Below, piece by piece: positions 1-8,179 of a stretch of DNA of 64,000 nucleotides. Source of the stretch: Roseovarius sp. (GTDB lineage: Bacteria > Pseudomonadota > Alphaproteobacteria > Rhodobacterales > Rhodobacteraceae); assembly GCA_014359765.1 (NCBI GenBank), contig JACIYT010000009.1, forward strand, positions 1-64,000, written 5' to 3'. The position numbers were made by a program, and so were the translations under genes. Within the stretch, counting starts at the first letter, position 1; each line of letters starts with the position of its first letter. Under the pieces are notes generated by a model. It saw only the letters and a list, made by a program, of their open reading frames with translations. It ran no database searches and was not told the DNA's origin.

Positions 1-319
1 CGTGCCGCGCCTTGATTCCGCGCATTTGGCGCAAGACCTGAACGCCCGCACCGGGCCATTCCGAAGCGCCTCATGCACCGCAGCCCGCTGCATCCCATGC
101 GACGCCCTCATTGGGCACCATCCGTCAGATATCGAACACTCGGGCATGTCGCCTGACGCGGGATCGCCTTTTCGTGCCGGTCCTCACGCGGCACCGGCGC
201 GCGTTGGTTTGCCTCGCCTCGCGGGGGTTGCGCGTGCGGTCGGGGACGGTTTACACGGGGCGCGCGCGCGCCCGCGCGTGCGCGCGGGCGCAAATGCGTG
301 TTCCGGAGGATCCCGGCTC
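1..319. other. No recognisable gene; contains an alternating purine-pyrimidine run
   Basis: I see no convincing coding region here on either strand. The plus frame that continues into the DUF167 gene is open, but its translation up to about base 319 is low-complexity Arg/Ala/Pro typical of an accidental open frame in GC-rich DNA. Bases 260-286 are almost pure alternating CG/GC steps, a Z-DNA-prone composition. The 5' end may hold the tail of an upstream intergenic region; the window edge prevents a decision. Confidence 0.5.
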
Positions 320-574
320 TTGGATAGTCCTGCCCTCGGTCATCTCGCTCGCCCGGGCGCCCGCATCGCGGTGCGGGTGACGCCGCGGGCGTCGCGCGCG
401 CGGCTGGCGCTGGAGGGTGAGACGCTGCGCGCCTGGGTGACGGTGCCGCCCGAGGATGGCAAGGCCAATGCCGCCGTGCAGGCGCTGCTGGCCAAGGCGC
501 TCGGGGTGGCGAAATCGCGACTGGTGCTGGTGCGCGGGCAGACCGCGCGCGACAAGGTTTTCGAGATCACCTGA
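320..574 (+). CDS. DUF167 (YggU-type) family protein
   Basis: A small basic protein of 84 residues matching the DUF167/UPF0235 family, whose molecular role is not established. The family core is visible as an IAVRVTPRASR strand, then a WVTVPPEDGKANAAV segment and a C-terminal VLVRGQTARDKVFEI segment. The open frame extends upstream to base 2, but the extra sequence looks non-coding. I chose the TTG at 320 because GGAGGA lies nine bases upstream and this start gives the usual family length of 80-110 residues. It converges on trhO with only six bases between stop codons. Family assignment is secure, the start less so. Confidence 0.8.
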   Translation: MDSPALGHLARPGARIAVRVTPRASRARLALEGETLRAWVTVPPEDGKANAAVQALLAKALGVAKSRLVLVRGQTARDKVFEIT

Positions 575-580
575 ACCGGC

Positions 581-1495
581 TCAGCCCTCGGCCATCCAAG
601 GGATATGGCTCTCGCCGCGCGCCTCGGCCAGCGCGATCTGACGCTGGCGCTCGCGGAAACGGGCCTTGTCCTCGGCGCTCGTCTCGTGGGCACAGTGGTG
701 ACAGGCGACGCCCGCCTCATATTCGGAGCGCGCGCGGTCGGCGGGCAGGATCGGGCGGCGGCAGGCATGGCAGAGAAGATGCGGCCCCCGGCGCAGCCCG
801 TGGCCCACCGACACCCGCCCGTCGAACACGAAACATTCCCCCTGCCAGAGGCTCTCGGCCTCGGGCACCTCCTCGAGATATTTCAGGATCCCGCCCTTGA
901 GGTGATAGACATCTTCGACGCCCTGCCCGAGCAGGTAATTCGTCGATTTCTCGCAGCGGATCCCGCCGGTGCAGAACATCGCCACGCGCTTGTTGTGAAA
1001 TTTCGCCTTGTTGGCCTCCCACCAGGCGGGGAAATCGCGAAACCGCGCCGTGCCGGGATCGACGGCGCCGCGAAAGGTGCCGATCGCCACCTCATAGGCG
1101 TTGCGCGTGTCGATCACCGCGACATCGGGGCTCTGGATCAGGGCGTTCCACGCGGTGGGGGCGACGTAATGGCCAACCTCGGCGCGCGGGTCCACATCCA
1201 CCACCCCCATGGTGACGATCTCGCGCTTGAGGCGCACCTTCATGCGCCCGAAGGGGGCGGTATCGCTCCGGCTTTCCTTCCATTCCAGCCCGGCACAGCC
1301 CGGCAGCGTGCGGATATGGGCAAGCACGCGGTCGATGCCCGCGGGCGGGCCGGCGATGGTGCCGTTGATCCCCTCGCGCGCAAGCAGCAGCGTGCCGCGC
1401 ACCCCCTCCGCCTCGCAGAGAGAAAGGAGCGGCGCGCGCAAGGCGGCCGGATCGTCGAAGGGGGCAAAGCGATAGAGGGCGGCGATGCGATACAT
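581..1495 (-). CDS. trhO: tRNA uridine(34) hydroxylase, rhodanese family
   Basis: A 304-residue cytosolic protein of the TrhO/YceA family, which hydroxylates uridine 34 of certain tRNAs as the first step to 5-(carboxy)methoxyuridine. An N-terminal alpha/beta domain (about 1-95) precedes a rhodanese domain (about 115-215) with the active-site loop FCTGGIRCEK: C175 is the presumed catalytic cysteine, and C181 is the second family cysteine. The C-terminal region carries two CxxC pairs (C242/C245 and C265/C268), a probable zinc knuckle seen in long members. The ATG at 1495 gives full family length. It is divergent from pncA. The function is taken from characterised homologues. Confidence 0.92.
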   Translation of the reverse strand: MYRIAALYRFAPFDDPAALRAPLLSLCEAEGVRGTLLLAREGINGTIAGPPAGIDRVLAHIRTLPGCAGLEWKESRSDTAPFGRMKVRLKREIVTMGVVDVDPRAEVGHYVAPTAWNALIQSPDVAVIDTRNAYEVAIGTFRGAVDPGTARFRDFPAWWEANKAKFHNKRVAMFCTGGIRCEKSTNYLLGQGVEDVYHLKGGILKYLEEVPEAESLWQGECFVFDGRVSVGHGLRRGPHLLCHACRRPILPADRARSEYEAGVACHHCAHETSAEDKARFRERQRQIALAEARGESHIPWMAEG

Positions 1496-1577
1496 GCGCG
1501 CGCCTTAGCGCAACCCGCGCCCGCCCGGCAAGGGGCGGGATTGACGCATGGCTCTGCGCGCCTTACCCATGCGGGCC

Positions 1578-2174
1578 ATGAAAACCGCCCTGCTCGTGAT
1601 CGACCTCCAGCGTGATTTCTGCCCCGGCGGCGCGCTTGCCGTGCCCGAAGGCGACGCCATCGTGCCCGGCGTCAACGCCCTCATGCACGATTTCGCCGAG
1701 GTGGTGCTCACGCAGGACTGGCACCCGGCGGGGCATTCCTCCTTTGCCAGTGCGCATCCCGGCAAGGCGCCCTTCGATACGGTCGCGATGGATTACGGGC
1801 CGCAGGTTCTCTGGCCCGATCATTGCGTGCAGGGCAGCGCGGGGGCGGCGTTTCATCCCGATCTCGATACGACCCGCGCCAATCTCGTCATCCGCAAGGG
1901 GAGCAACCCGGCGATCGACAGCTATTCGGCCTTTTTCGAGAATGACCGGACCACGCCCACCGGGCTGCACGGCTATCTGGGCGAGCGTGGGATCACCGAT
2001 CTGGTGCTGGTGGGACTCGCGCTCGATTTCTGCGTGCAATACTCGGCGCTCGACGCCGCGCGGCTGGGCTACCGGGTGCGGGTGCGCCGCGATCTGACCC
2101 GCGCGATCGACCTCGACGGCTCTTGCGCGGCGGCGCAGGCGGCAATGCGGGCGGCGGGTGTCGCGCTTGGCTGA
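1578..2174 (+). CDS. pncA: Nicotinamidase
   Basis: Hydrolyses nicotinamide to nicotinate and ammonia in NAD salvage. The 198-residue isochorismatase-fold protein shows the complete PncA active site: D9 in LLVIDLQRDF, K107 in VIRKGSN and nucleophile C152 in LALDFCVQYSA, with metal ligands D47 and H49 (QDWHP) and H82 (DHCVQG). Two upstream in-frame ATGs (1548, 1569) exist. I prefer 1578 because homologues begin immediately before the first beta strand, although no strong ribosome site distinguishes them. It overlaps the next gene by 17 bases, suggesting co-transcription with the glycosylase-like and SseB-like genes. Confidence 0.93.
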   Translation: MKTALLVIDLQRDFCPGGALAVPEGDAIVPGVNALMHDFAEVVLTQDWHPAGHSSFASAHPGKAPFDTVAMDYGPQVLWPDHCVQGSAGAAFHPDLDTTRANLVIRKGSNPAIDSYSAFFENDRTTPTGLHGYLGERGITDLVLVGLALDFCVQYSALDAARLGYRVRVRRDLTRAIDLDGSCAAAQAAMRAAGVALG

Positions 2175-2763
2175 GGCGGGCGCGCTCGCCGCCGAAATCG
2201 CCGCCTGCCGGCGCTGCGCCGCGCGCTTCGCCACCACGAACACCGCACATGCGCCGCGCCCGGTGGTCTGGTTCCGGCCTGGCGCGCGGCTGCTCATTGC
2301 CGGGCAGGCGCCGGGGCTGCGGGTGCATCGCTCGGGACGGCCCTTTGACGATCCGTCGGGCGTGCGGCTGCGCGACTGGCTGGGGCTGAGCGAGGCCGAG
2401 TTCTACGACCGCGACCGCGTGGCGATCGTGCCGATGGCCTTCTGCTTTCCGGGCTATGATGCAAAGGGCGCAGACCTGCCGCCCCCCGCGATCTGCGGGC
2501 GGACCTGGCACGCCCGGGTGATGGCGGCGCTGCGCAACGTGCGGCTGCGGGTGCTGGTGGGGGGCCATGCGCATCGCTTTCACCTGGCCACGCGCACGGG
2601 CGTGACCGAGACGGTGCGGCGCTGGCGCGATCACGGGCCGGGCATTTTTGCCTTGCCGCACCCATCCTGGCGCAATAGCGCATGGCTGAAGAAGAACCCG
2701 TGGTTCGGCGAGGAGGTGCTCCCGGCGCTGCGGGCCGCAGTGAGGCAGGTGCTCGATGGCTGA
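2158..2763 (+). CDS. Uracil-DNA glycosylase family protein
   Basis: A 201-residue protein of the uracil-DNA-glycosylase superfamily. Superfamily features are a substrate-pocket loop LLIAGQAPG near residues 44-52, a central IVPMAFCFPG segment, and a late PHPSWRN motif equivalent to the HPS(P/A) DNA-intercalation loop. There is one CRRC pair near the N terminus but not the four-cysteine iron-sulfur set of family 4 enzymes, so this is a family-4-related clade whose glycosylase activity is not certain from sequence. The GTG start at 2158 lies inside pncA, and the stop overlaps the following ATG, indicating translational coupling. Confidence 0.8.
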   Translation: MSRLAEAGALAAEIAACRRCAARFATTNTAHAPRPVVWFRPGARLLIAGQAPGLRVHRSGRPFDDPSGVRLRDWLGLSEAEFYDRDRVAIVPMAFCFPGYDAKGADLPPPAICGRTWHARVMAALRNVRLRVLVGGHAHRFHLATRTGVTETVRRWRDHGPGIFALPHPSWRNSAWLKKNPWFGEEVLPALRAAVRQVLDG

Positions 2764-3541
2764 GACGACCCCGATTGACAGGACCCATGCGGCGATGGAG
2801 GCCGCGCCCGAGGATGAGGGCGCGCGGCGGCGTTTCTACGAGGTGCTGGCGGCGAGCGAACTGTGCCTGTTGCTGGCGCGCGAGGCCGAGGGCGAGCGGA
2901 TCGAGCCCGCGATCTTTGCGCCCGAGGGGGCAGCTTGTGCGCTGGCCTTCGACAGCGAGGCGCGGCTGGCGGCCTTTGCCGAAGGGGGCGCGCCCTATGC
3001 GGTGGTTTCGGGGCGGGCGCTGGCGGGGATGCTGGCGGGGCAGGGGGTCGGGCTGGGCCTCAATCTTGGGGTTGCGCCCTCGGCGATCCTGCTGCCGGCC
3101 GAGGCGGTGGACTGGCTGGCGGGGATGCTGCCCGACGCGCCCGAAGAAATCGCCGCCCGCCCGGTGGAATTCCGCGTGCCCAAGGGCCTCCCCGAGGCGA
3201 TGCTCGGCGCGCTCGATGCGCGCCTGGCGAGCCTTGGGGGGCTGGCGGAGGGCGCATGGCTGGTGGCGGTGCGCTATGAGGGCGGCGGGCGCGGGCATCT
3301 GCTGGGCTTTGTCGGGGCGGTGCCGGGGGCCGAAGGGGCGCTGGCGCGGGCGGTCTCGGAGGTGCTGGCCTTTTCGGGGCTGGAGGCGGCGGCGCTCGAC
3401 GTGGGGTTTTTCGGCGCGGGCGATCCGGTGGTGGCGCGGATGGCGCGCTGCGGGTTGCGTTTCGATCTGCCCGCGCCGCCCGAAGCCGCACCGCGCGCCG
3501 CGCCCGGCTCGGACCCGGAGAAACCGCCCCGGCTGCGGTAG
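2756..3541 (+). CDS. SseB family protein
   Basis: A 261-residue soluble protein with an SseB N-terminal-domain signature over roughly residues 15-125 (a PAIFAPEG strand, an F-D-S-E-A-R segment, GAPYAVVSGRALAGMLAG and a LNLGV-PSAILLP strand) followed by an acidic C-terminal half similar to the SseB C-terminal domain. SseB-type proteins have been linked to sulfurtransferase or serine-sensitivity phenotypes, but no reaction is established. The ATG at 2756 overlaps the preceding stop by eight bases, making it the last gene of the pncA cluster. It ends 12 bases before a palindromic repeat. Confidence 0.8.
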   Translation: MAETTPIDRTHAAMEAAPEDEGARRRFYEVLAASELCLLLAREAEGERIEPAIFAPEGAACALAFDSEARLAAFAEGGAPYAVVSGRALAGMLAGQGVGLGLNLGVAPSAILLPAEAVDWLAGMLPDAPEEIAARPVEFRVPKGLPEAMLGALDARLASLGGLAEGAWLVAVRYEGGGRGHLLGFVGAVPGAEGALARAVSEVLAFSGLEAAALDVGFFGAGDPVVARMARCGLRFDLPAPPEAAPRAAPGSDPEKPPRLR

Positions 3542-3553
3542 CGCCCGGAACCG

Positions 3554-3618
3554 GATCATCCCCGCACAGGCGGGGATCTCCCAGCACGAGAGATCCTCGG
3601 GACAGGCCCGAGGATGAC
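3554..3618. repeat. REP-like palindromic repeat between convergent genes
   Basis: Three nested dyads can be read: ATCCCCGC/GCGGGGAT (3558-3565 with 3570-3577), GATCTC/GAGATC (3575-3580 with 3590-3595) and ATCCTCGGG/CCCGAGGAT (3593-3601 with 3607-3615). This GTCATCC...GGATGAC-bounded architecture is the widespread palindromic repeat of alphaproteobacterial intergenic spaces. It lies between the convergent SseB-like and ghrA genes and could act as a bidirectional terminator. Only this one copy is seen in the window. Confidence 0.75.
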
Positions 3619-3626
3619 GGCGCGTC

Positions 3627-4559
3627 TCAATACCCCGCGCTGCGGTCCACCAGATGCAGCAAGGGCTCGCCCGCCTCGCCGCGCCGGATGTTCTCGGCGA
3701 TCACCTCGGCCGCGGTTTCGGGCCGGGTTTCGGAGGCGATATGCGGCGTCACCGTCACGCGCGGATGCGCCCAGAACGGATGTTCGGGCGGCAGCGGCTC
3801 GGTGCGGAACACATCGAGCGTGGCATGGCCGATCTGCCCCCGGTCGAGCGCATCCAGAAGCGCCGCGTCGTCGATCAGCGCGCCGCGCCCGGGGTTCACG
3901 ATCACCGCGCCATGCGGCATGAGCGCGAGGCGCGTGGCATCGAGCAGGTTCTCGGTCCGTGGCGTGAGCGGCAGGAGCAGCACCAGGATATCCGCCTGTG
4001 CGAGCGCCTGCCGCAGACCCTCGTCGCCCGAGAGGCAGCGCAGCCCGGCGATTTCCTTCGCGCCGCGGCTCCAGCCGGTAACGGCAAAGCCCAGCGTGGC
4101 GAGCATCCGCGCGCAGGCCGCGCCAAGCGCGCCGAGGCCGAGCACGCTCACCCGGCGATCACGCGCGAGCGGCGGTGCCTCGGGCCGCCAGACCCCGTCC
4201 TGATGCAGGATATGCGCATCCATCCCGAGATGATGGCGCAGCACATGGCCGCTGACCCATTCCACCATGCCCTGCGTCAGCCCGTCATCGACCATGCGCG
4301 CCAAAGGGATGCACAGCGTCTGGTTGCCGACGATCCTTTCCACCCCGGCCCAGAGGCTGAGCACGGCCCGCGCGCGGCGAAAGGGGGTAAAATCCTGCAC
4401 CGCGCTGCCCGGCGCATAGACGATGTAATCGACCTCTTCGGGCGGCAGATCGGTGGCCAGACGGGCCGTCACCCCCGCCCGGTCGAGCGCGCGGCGCAGG
4501 GGGGCCTCGTAGATGGCCCATTGCCCGGCCCCGGCGGCGAAAAGGACATTGGCGGTCAT
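3627..4559 (-). CDS. ghrA: Glyoxylate/hydroxypyruvate reductase A-type dehydrogenase
   Basis: A 310-residue NAD(P)H-dependent D-2-hydroxyacid dehydrogenase of the GhrA group, expected to reduce glyoxylate to glycolate and hydroxypyruvate to D-glycerate in the cytosol. The Rossmann nucleotide motif appears as VLGLGALGAACARM after about residue 140; the NPGRGALIDDAAL segment supplies the substrate Arg, and TPHIASETRPE carries the catalytic His region. The ATG at 4559 is chosen because AGGTGAACCG precedes it and it begins four bases after the rodA stop; the open frame extends 15 codons further without support. It appears to be the distal gene of the mreB-rodA operon, a metabolic passenger in a wall cluster. 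Confidence 0.87.
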   Translation of the reverse strand: MTANVLFAAGAGQWAIYEAPLRRALDRAGVTARLATDLPPEEVDYIVYAPGSAVQDFTPFRRARAVLSLWAGVERIVGNQTLCIPLARMVDDGLTQGMVEWVSGHVLRHHLGMDAHILHQDGVWRPEAPPLARDRRVSVLGLGALGAACARMLATLGFAVTGWSRGAKEIAGLRCLSGDEGLRQALAQADILVLLLPLTPRTENLLDATRLALMPHGAVIVNPGRGALIDDAALLDALDRGQIGHATLDVFRTEPLPPEHPFWAHPRVTVTPHIASETRPETAAEVIAENIRRGEAGEPLLHLVDRSAGY

Positions 4560-4563
4560 CGGT

Positions 4564-5703
4564 TCACCTCGGCTTGTGGATATGTGCACTCTGCACCAGG
4601 CCAAAGCCCAGCATCAGCACCAGCATCGCCGAGCCGCCATAGCTCACCAGCGGCAGCGGCACGCCCACGACCGGCATCAACCCCATCACCATCGCCATGT
4701 TGACGGCGAAGAACAGGAAGAACGTCACCGCGATGCCGAGCGTCAGCAAGGATGAGAACCGGTTCCGGTTGCCGAGCGCCGCGGCGATGCAGAACAGGAG
4801 GATGAGCGCGTAAAGCCCCAGAAGCGAGACCGCGCCGACAAATCCGAATTCCTCGGCCAGCGTCACGAAGATGAAATCGGTGTGCTTCTCGGGCAGGAAG
4901 TTGAGCCGCGATTGTGTGCCCTGCATGAATCCGCGCCCCGTCCAGCCGCCCGAGCCGAGCGCGATCTTGGACTGGGTGATGTGATAGCCCGCGCCGAGCG
5001 GATCGCTCTCGGGGTTCAGGAATGTGTCGATCCGGCGATACTGGTAGTTTTCCAGCAGCTGCCAGTCGGTGCCGCGGCTGGCAAATACCGCCAGCACCGC
5101 GCCGCCGCCGAGCGCGATGACCACGGCGAAATAGGCCCAGTGGACGCCCGCGAGAAACATCATCGCGCCGCCGCCGATCACCAGCAGGATCGAGGTGCCG
5201 AGATCCGGCTGACGCAGCACCAGCGCGACCGGCGTCAGGATGAGCGCGAGCGGCGCGAGAACCCAGACCGGCCGCGAGACCCGCGAGATCGGCAGCCAGT
5301 CGTAATAGGCCGCCAGCACCATCACCAGCGTGATCTTCATCAGCTCCGAGGGTTGCAGCCGCATGAAGCCCAGCTCGATCCAGCGCTGCGCCCCCTTGCC
5401 CTCGATCCCGACCAGCGCCACCGCCACCAGCAGCGCCAGCGAGACGAGATAGGCCAGCAGCGAGATGTTGCGCCAGAACCAGATCGGCACCAGCGCCGCC
5501 ACCAGCATGACCGCAAAGCCGAGGGCAAAGCGTTTCATCTGCGGCTCGGCCCAGGTTTCGAGCCTGCCGCCGGCCACCGAATAGAGCATCAGGAACCCGA
5601 CCGCGGCGACAGTCGCCAGCAGGATCGCCAGCGGCCAGTTGAGATAGAGGATCTTGCGCGGCCCGGAGGGGATCGATTTGACGGTGTATTCCAGATAGCT
5701 CAT
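4564..5703 (-). CDS. rodA: Rod-shape peptidoglycan glycosyltransferase RodA
   Basis: A SEDS-family integral membrane enzyme of 379 residues that polymerises lipid II into glycan strands during lateral wall growth, working with the PBP2 transpeptidase encoded just upstream. About ten hydrophobic segments are readable; the family motifs include a GAQRWIELG loop followed by QPSELMK, and a C-terminal GVPLPLVSYGGSAM signature. The start codon overlaps the mrdA stop as ATGA, and ghrA begins four bases after its stop. Its length and all motifs are normal for RodA rather than the paralogue FtsW. Confidence 0.96.
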   Translation of the reverse strand: MSYLEYTVKSIPSGPRKILYLNWPLAILLATVAAVGFLMLYSVAGGRLETWAEPQMKRFALGFAVMLVAALVPIWFWRNISLLAYLVSLALLVAVALVGIEGKGAQRWIELGFMRLQPSELMKITLVMVLAAYYDWLPISRVSRPVWVLAPLALILTPVALVLRQPDLGTSILLVIGGGAMMFLAGVHWAYFAVVIALGGGAVLAVFASRGTDWQLLENYQYRRIDTFLNPESDPLGAGYHITQSKIALGSGGWTGRGFMQGTQSRLNFLPEKHTDFIFVTLAEEFGFVGAVSLLGLYALILLFCIAAALGNRNRFSSLLTLGIAVTFFLFFAVNMAMVMGLMPVVGVPLPLVSYGGSAMLVLMLGFGLVQSAHIHKPR

Positions 5704-7643
5704 GCGCGGTCGTCCGGATCGGTATCGGGGCGCGCCATCAGGCGGCGCAGCTCTTCCTGCTGGGTGCGGATGCGCGGGCGTTCGGCCTCGGGATAGGCCT
5801 CGAGCGGCGGATCGCCGCGATAGAGCGCCTGAAGCGTGATGTCGCGCGCGATCGGCGCCGCCGCGGTCGAACCGCCGCCGCCATGTTCGACCACCACCGC
5901 CACCGCGTAGCGTGGCGCGTCATGGGGGGCGAAGCTCACGAACAGCGCATGGTCGCGCTGTTCGCGGGGCAGGTTCTGATTGCTGATGACGCCGGTCGCG
6001 CGCTCGCCGCTGGAGATGTTGCGCACCTGGCTGGTGCCCGTCTTGCCGGCGAGGCGCAGCCCCTCCATGGCGATGCGTGCGCGATATGCGGTGCCGCGAT
6101 TGCTGTTGGTGACGGCGAACATGGCGCGGCGGATTTCGCGCAGGTGGTTTTCGTTGAGGCCGAGCGGCTCGCCATGGCCCGAGGGCTGCTCCACCCCGTC
6201 GATGGTCTTGATGAGCCGGGGCGTGACGCTGCGCGAGGTGGCCAGCCGCGCCGTCATCACCGCCAGTTGCAGCGGCGAGGCCAGAACGAATCCCTGCCCG
6301 ATCGAGGCGTTGACGCTGTCGCCCACCACCCAGGGCTGGTCGCGATTGGCCTGTTTCCATTCCCGCGAGGGGGCAAGCCCCTTCGCCACGCTGGTCATCG
6401 GCAGATCGAATTCCACCCCCACGCCGAGCCGCCCGGCCATGGCGGAAATCCGCTCGATCCCCGCGCGCAGGGCCAGCTCGTAGTAATAGACATCGCAACT
6501 GTCGCGCAGCGAGGTGTGCAGATCGACATTGCCATGCCCGCCCCGCTTCCAGCAGTGAAAGCGCCGGCCGCTGATCTCCTTGTGGCCGGGGCAATAGATC
6601 CTCTCGTTGAAATCGACGAGCCCGGCATCGAGCGCGGCGAGCGCGGTGACCATCTTGAAGGTGGAGCCGGGCGGATAGATCCCCTGCACCGCCTTGTTGG
6701 GCAGCGGGCGCAACGGATCCTCGAGCAGCGCGCGATACTCGGCCGAGGAGATGCCACGCACGAAGAGGTTGGGATCATAGCTCGGCGTGGAGGCGCAGAC
6801 CACGATATCGCCGCTTGCGCAGTCGATCATGACCGCCGCCGCGCTCTCGCCGGCGAGGCGGGCCTGGGCGTAGCTCTGGAGCGCGTTGTCGAGTGTCACC
6901 TGGATGTCGGCACCGGGGCGCCCCTCCTGGCGGTCGAGCTCGCGCATGATGCGGCCCGCGGCGTTGACCTCGACCCGGCGCGTGCCGGCGCTGCCGCGCA
7001 ACGTCTCCTCGAGCCGCGCCTCGAGCCCCAGCTTGCCCACCTGAAAGCGCGGCAGCCGCAGCAGCGCCTCAGGCGCGTCAAGCCGTTCGATATCGCGTGC
7101 GCTCACAGCGCCGACATAGCCGATGACATGGGCGTGGACCTCGCCCAGAGGGTAGCGCCGCGACAGCCCGACCTCGGGCGTGACACCGGGCAGGGCAGGG
7201 GCGTTGACGGCGACGCGGCTGATCGCCTCCCAGTCCACCCGATCGGCCACCGTCACCGCCGTGTCGCCGCGCAGCTCGCGCAGCTCGCGGCGGGCCTTCT
7301 CGATCTCCGCCGGATCGAGCGAGACCAGCCGCGCCAGCCGCGCCAGCACCTCTTCGACATCGCCCGCCTGCTCGCGCGTGACGGTGATGCGGTAGGCGGG
7401 CACGTTCTCGGCGATGATGCGCCCCTCGCGGTCGAAGATGCGCCCCCGCGCAGGTGCCAGAAGCTGGAGGTTGATGCGGTTCTCGTCGGCCAGCAGGCGG
7501 AATTCGTCGGCCTGCTCCAGCTGAAGGTGGCGCATCCTGAAGAGCAGCGCGCCGAGGACGGCCACCTGCGCACCGCCCAGAACGAGGCTGCGCCGGGTGA
7601 TGCGGCGCTGGCTTTCGGCGGTGTCGCGGGTCGGGCGCCTCAT
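5700..7643 (-). CDS. mrdA: Penicillin-binding protein 2 (elongasome transpeptidase)
   Basis: A class B penicillin-binding protein of 647 residues that cross-links new peptidoglycan in the rod complex. One N-terminal membrane anchor (about 20-37) is followed by the dimerisation/pedestal domain and a transpeptidase domain with S327-T-F-K330 in PPGSTFK, the second motif S382-C-D, and K534-T-G in LAGKTGTS. The frame is open another 142 codons upstream, but that stretch is antisense-type low-complexity; the ATG at 7643 gives normal length and overlaps the mreD stop as ATGA. It also overlaps rodA by four bases, so the pair is translationally coupled. Confidence 0.95.
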   Translation of the reverse strand: MRRPTRDTAESQRRITRRSLVLGGAQVAVLGALLFRMRHLQLEQADEFRLLADENRINLQLLAPARGRIFDREGRIIAENVPAYRITVTREQAGDVEEVLARLARLVSLDPAEIEKARRELRELRGDTAVTVADRVDWEAISRVAVNAPALPGVTPEVGLSRRYPLGEVHAHVIGYVGAVSARDIERLDAPEALLRLPRFQVGKLGLEARLEETLRGSAGTRRVEVNAAGRIMRELDRQEGRPGADIQVTLDNALQSYAQARLAGESAAAVMIDCASGDIVVCASTPSYDPNLFVRGISSAEYRALLEDPLRPLPNKAVQGIYPPGSTFKMVTALAALDAGLVDFNERIYCPGHKEISGRRFHCWKRGGHGNVDLHTSLRDSCDVYYYELALRAGIERISAMAGRLGVGVEFDLPMTSVAKGLAPSREWKQANRDQPWVVGDSVNASIGQGFVLASPLQLAVMTARLATSRSVTPRLIKTIDGVEQPSGHGEPLGLNENHLREIRRAMFAVTNSNRGTAYRARIAMEGLRLAGKTGTSQVRNISSGERATGVISNQNLPREQRDHALFVSFAPHDAPRYAVAVVVEHGGGGSTAAAPIARDITLQALYRGDPPLEAYPEAERPRIRTQQEELRRLMARPDTDPDDRA

Positions 7644-8179
7644 GCGAGCCGCCCCCGCATGGCCAGATCGCCCGGCGCGGGCTTGCGCACACCGAGCAAC
7701 AGGTGCGAGACGAGCACCACCAGCGGATAGGCCGCCAGCGTCGAGATCAGCCATGTCAGGCTGAGGCCGAGGGGCGCCTGATCGACCAGCAGCACCGCCA
7801 GAACCAGCCGATAGCCGAGCGTCATCGCCACCAGCACCCCCGCCACCGCCGCCCAGTCGGCGGCGAAGGTCCGGTCGCGCAATGCGGGCGCGCGGCGGCG
7901 CAGCGCCTCGCAGCCCAGCACCACCAGCGCCGCCCAGAGCCCGGGCGGGCGATGCAGGAGCAGATCGAGCATCAGCGCCAGCGCCGCCACCTGTAACGGC
8001 GGCACGAAATCGGGCCGCCGCACCGCCCAGGCGAAGGTCAGCGCCAGGAACAGATCGGGCCCCGCCCATCCCGGCGGCCGCGTCTCGAGCGGCAGGAGGT
8101 TCACGAACACGAACAGCGCCGCCAGCCCGACATGGAGCGCGCGCATGAACCAGACATGCAGGGCACCCGCCTCAACCAT
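7640..8179 (-). CDS. mreD: Rod shape-determining protein MreD
   Basis: A small integral membrane protein of 179 residues bridging MreC and the RodA/PBP2 synthase. It is almost entirely hydrophobic, with about five membrane segments and an Asp/Arg-rich cytoplasmic loop near the middle. MreD is poorly conserved in sequence, so the call rests on size, hydrophobicity and its place exactly between mreC and mrdA. The start lies eight bases inside mreC and the stop overlaps mrdA, consistent with one polycistronic message. Confidence 0.9.
   Translation of the reverse strand: MVEAGALHVWFMRALHVGLAALFVFVNLLPLETRPPGWAGPDLFLALTFAWAVRRPDFVPPLQVAALALMLDLLLHRPPGLWAALVVLGCEALRRRAPALRDRTFAADWAAVAGVLVAMTLGYRLVLAVLLVDQAPLGLSLTWLISTLAAYPLVVLVSHLLLGVRKPAPGDLAMRGRLA

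Noticed and set aside
6500..7730. Long plus-strand open frames opposite mrdA and many similar antisense ORFs elsewhere
   Set aside because: They mirror the codon pattern of well-identified genes on the other strand, are rich in His/Arg/Gly/Pro, and match no family.
7644..8069. N-terminal extension of the mrdA frame (142 codons)
   Set aside because: It overlaps mreD out of frame, has no ribosome site, and would make PBP2 far longer than the family.
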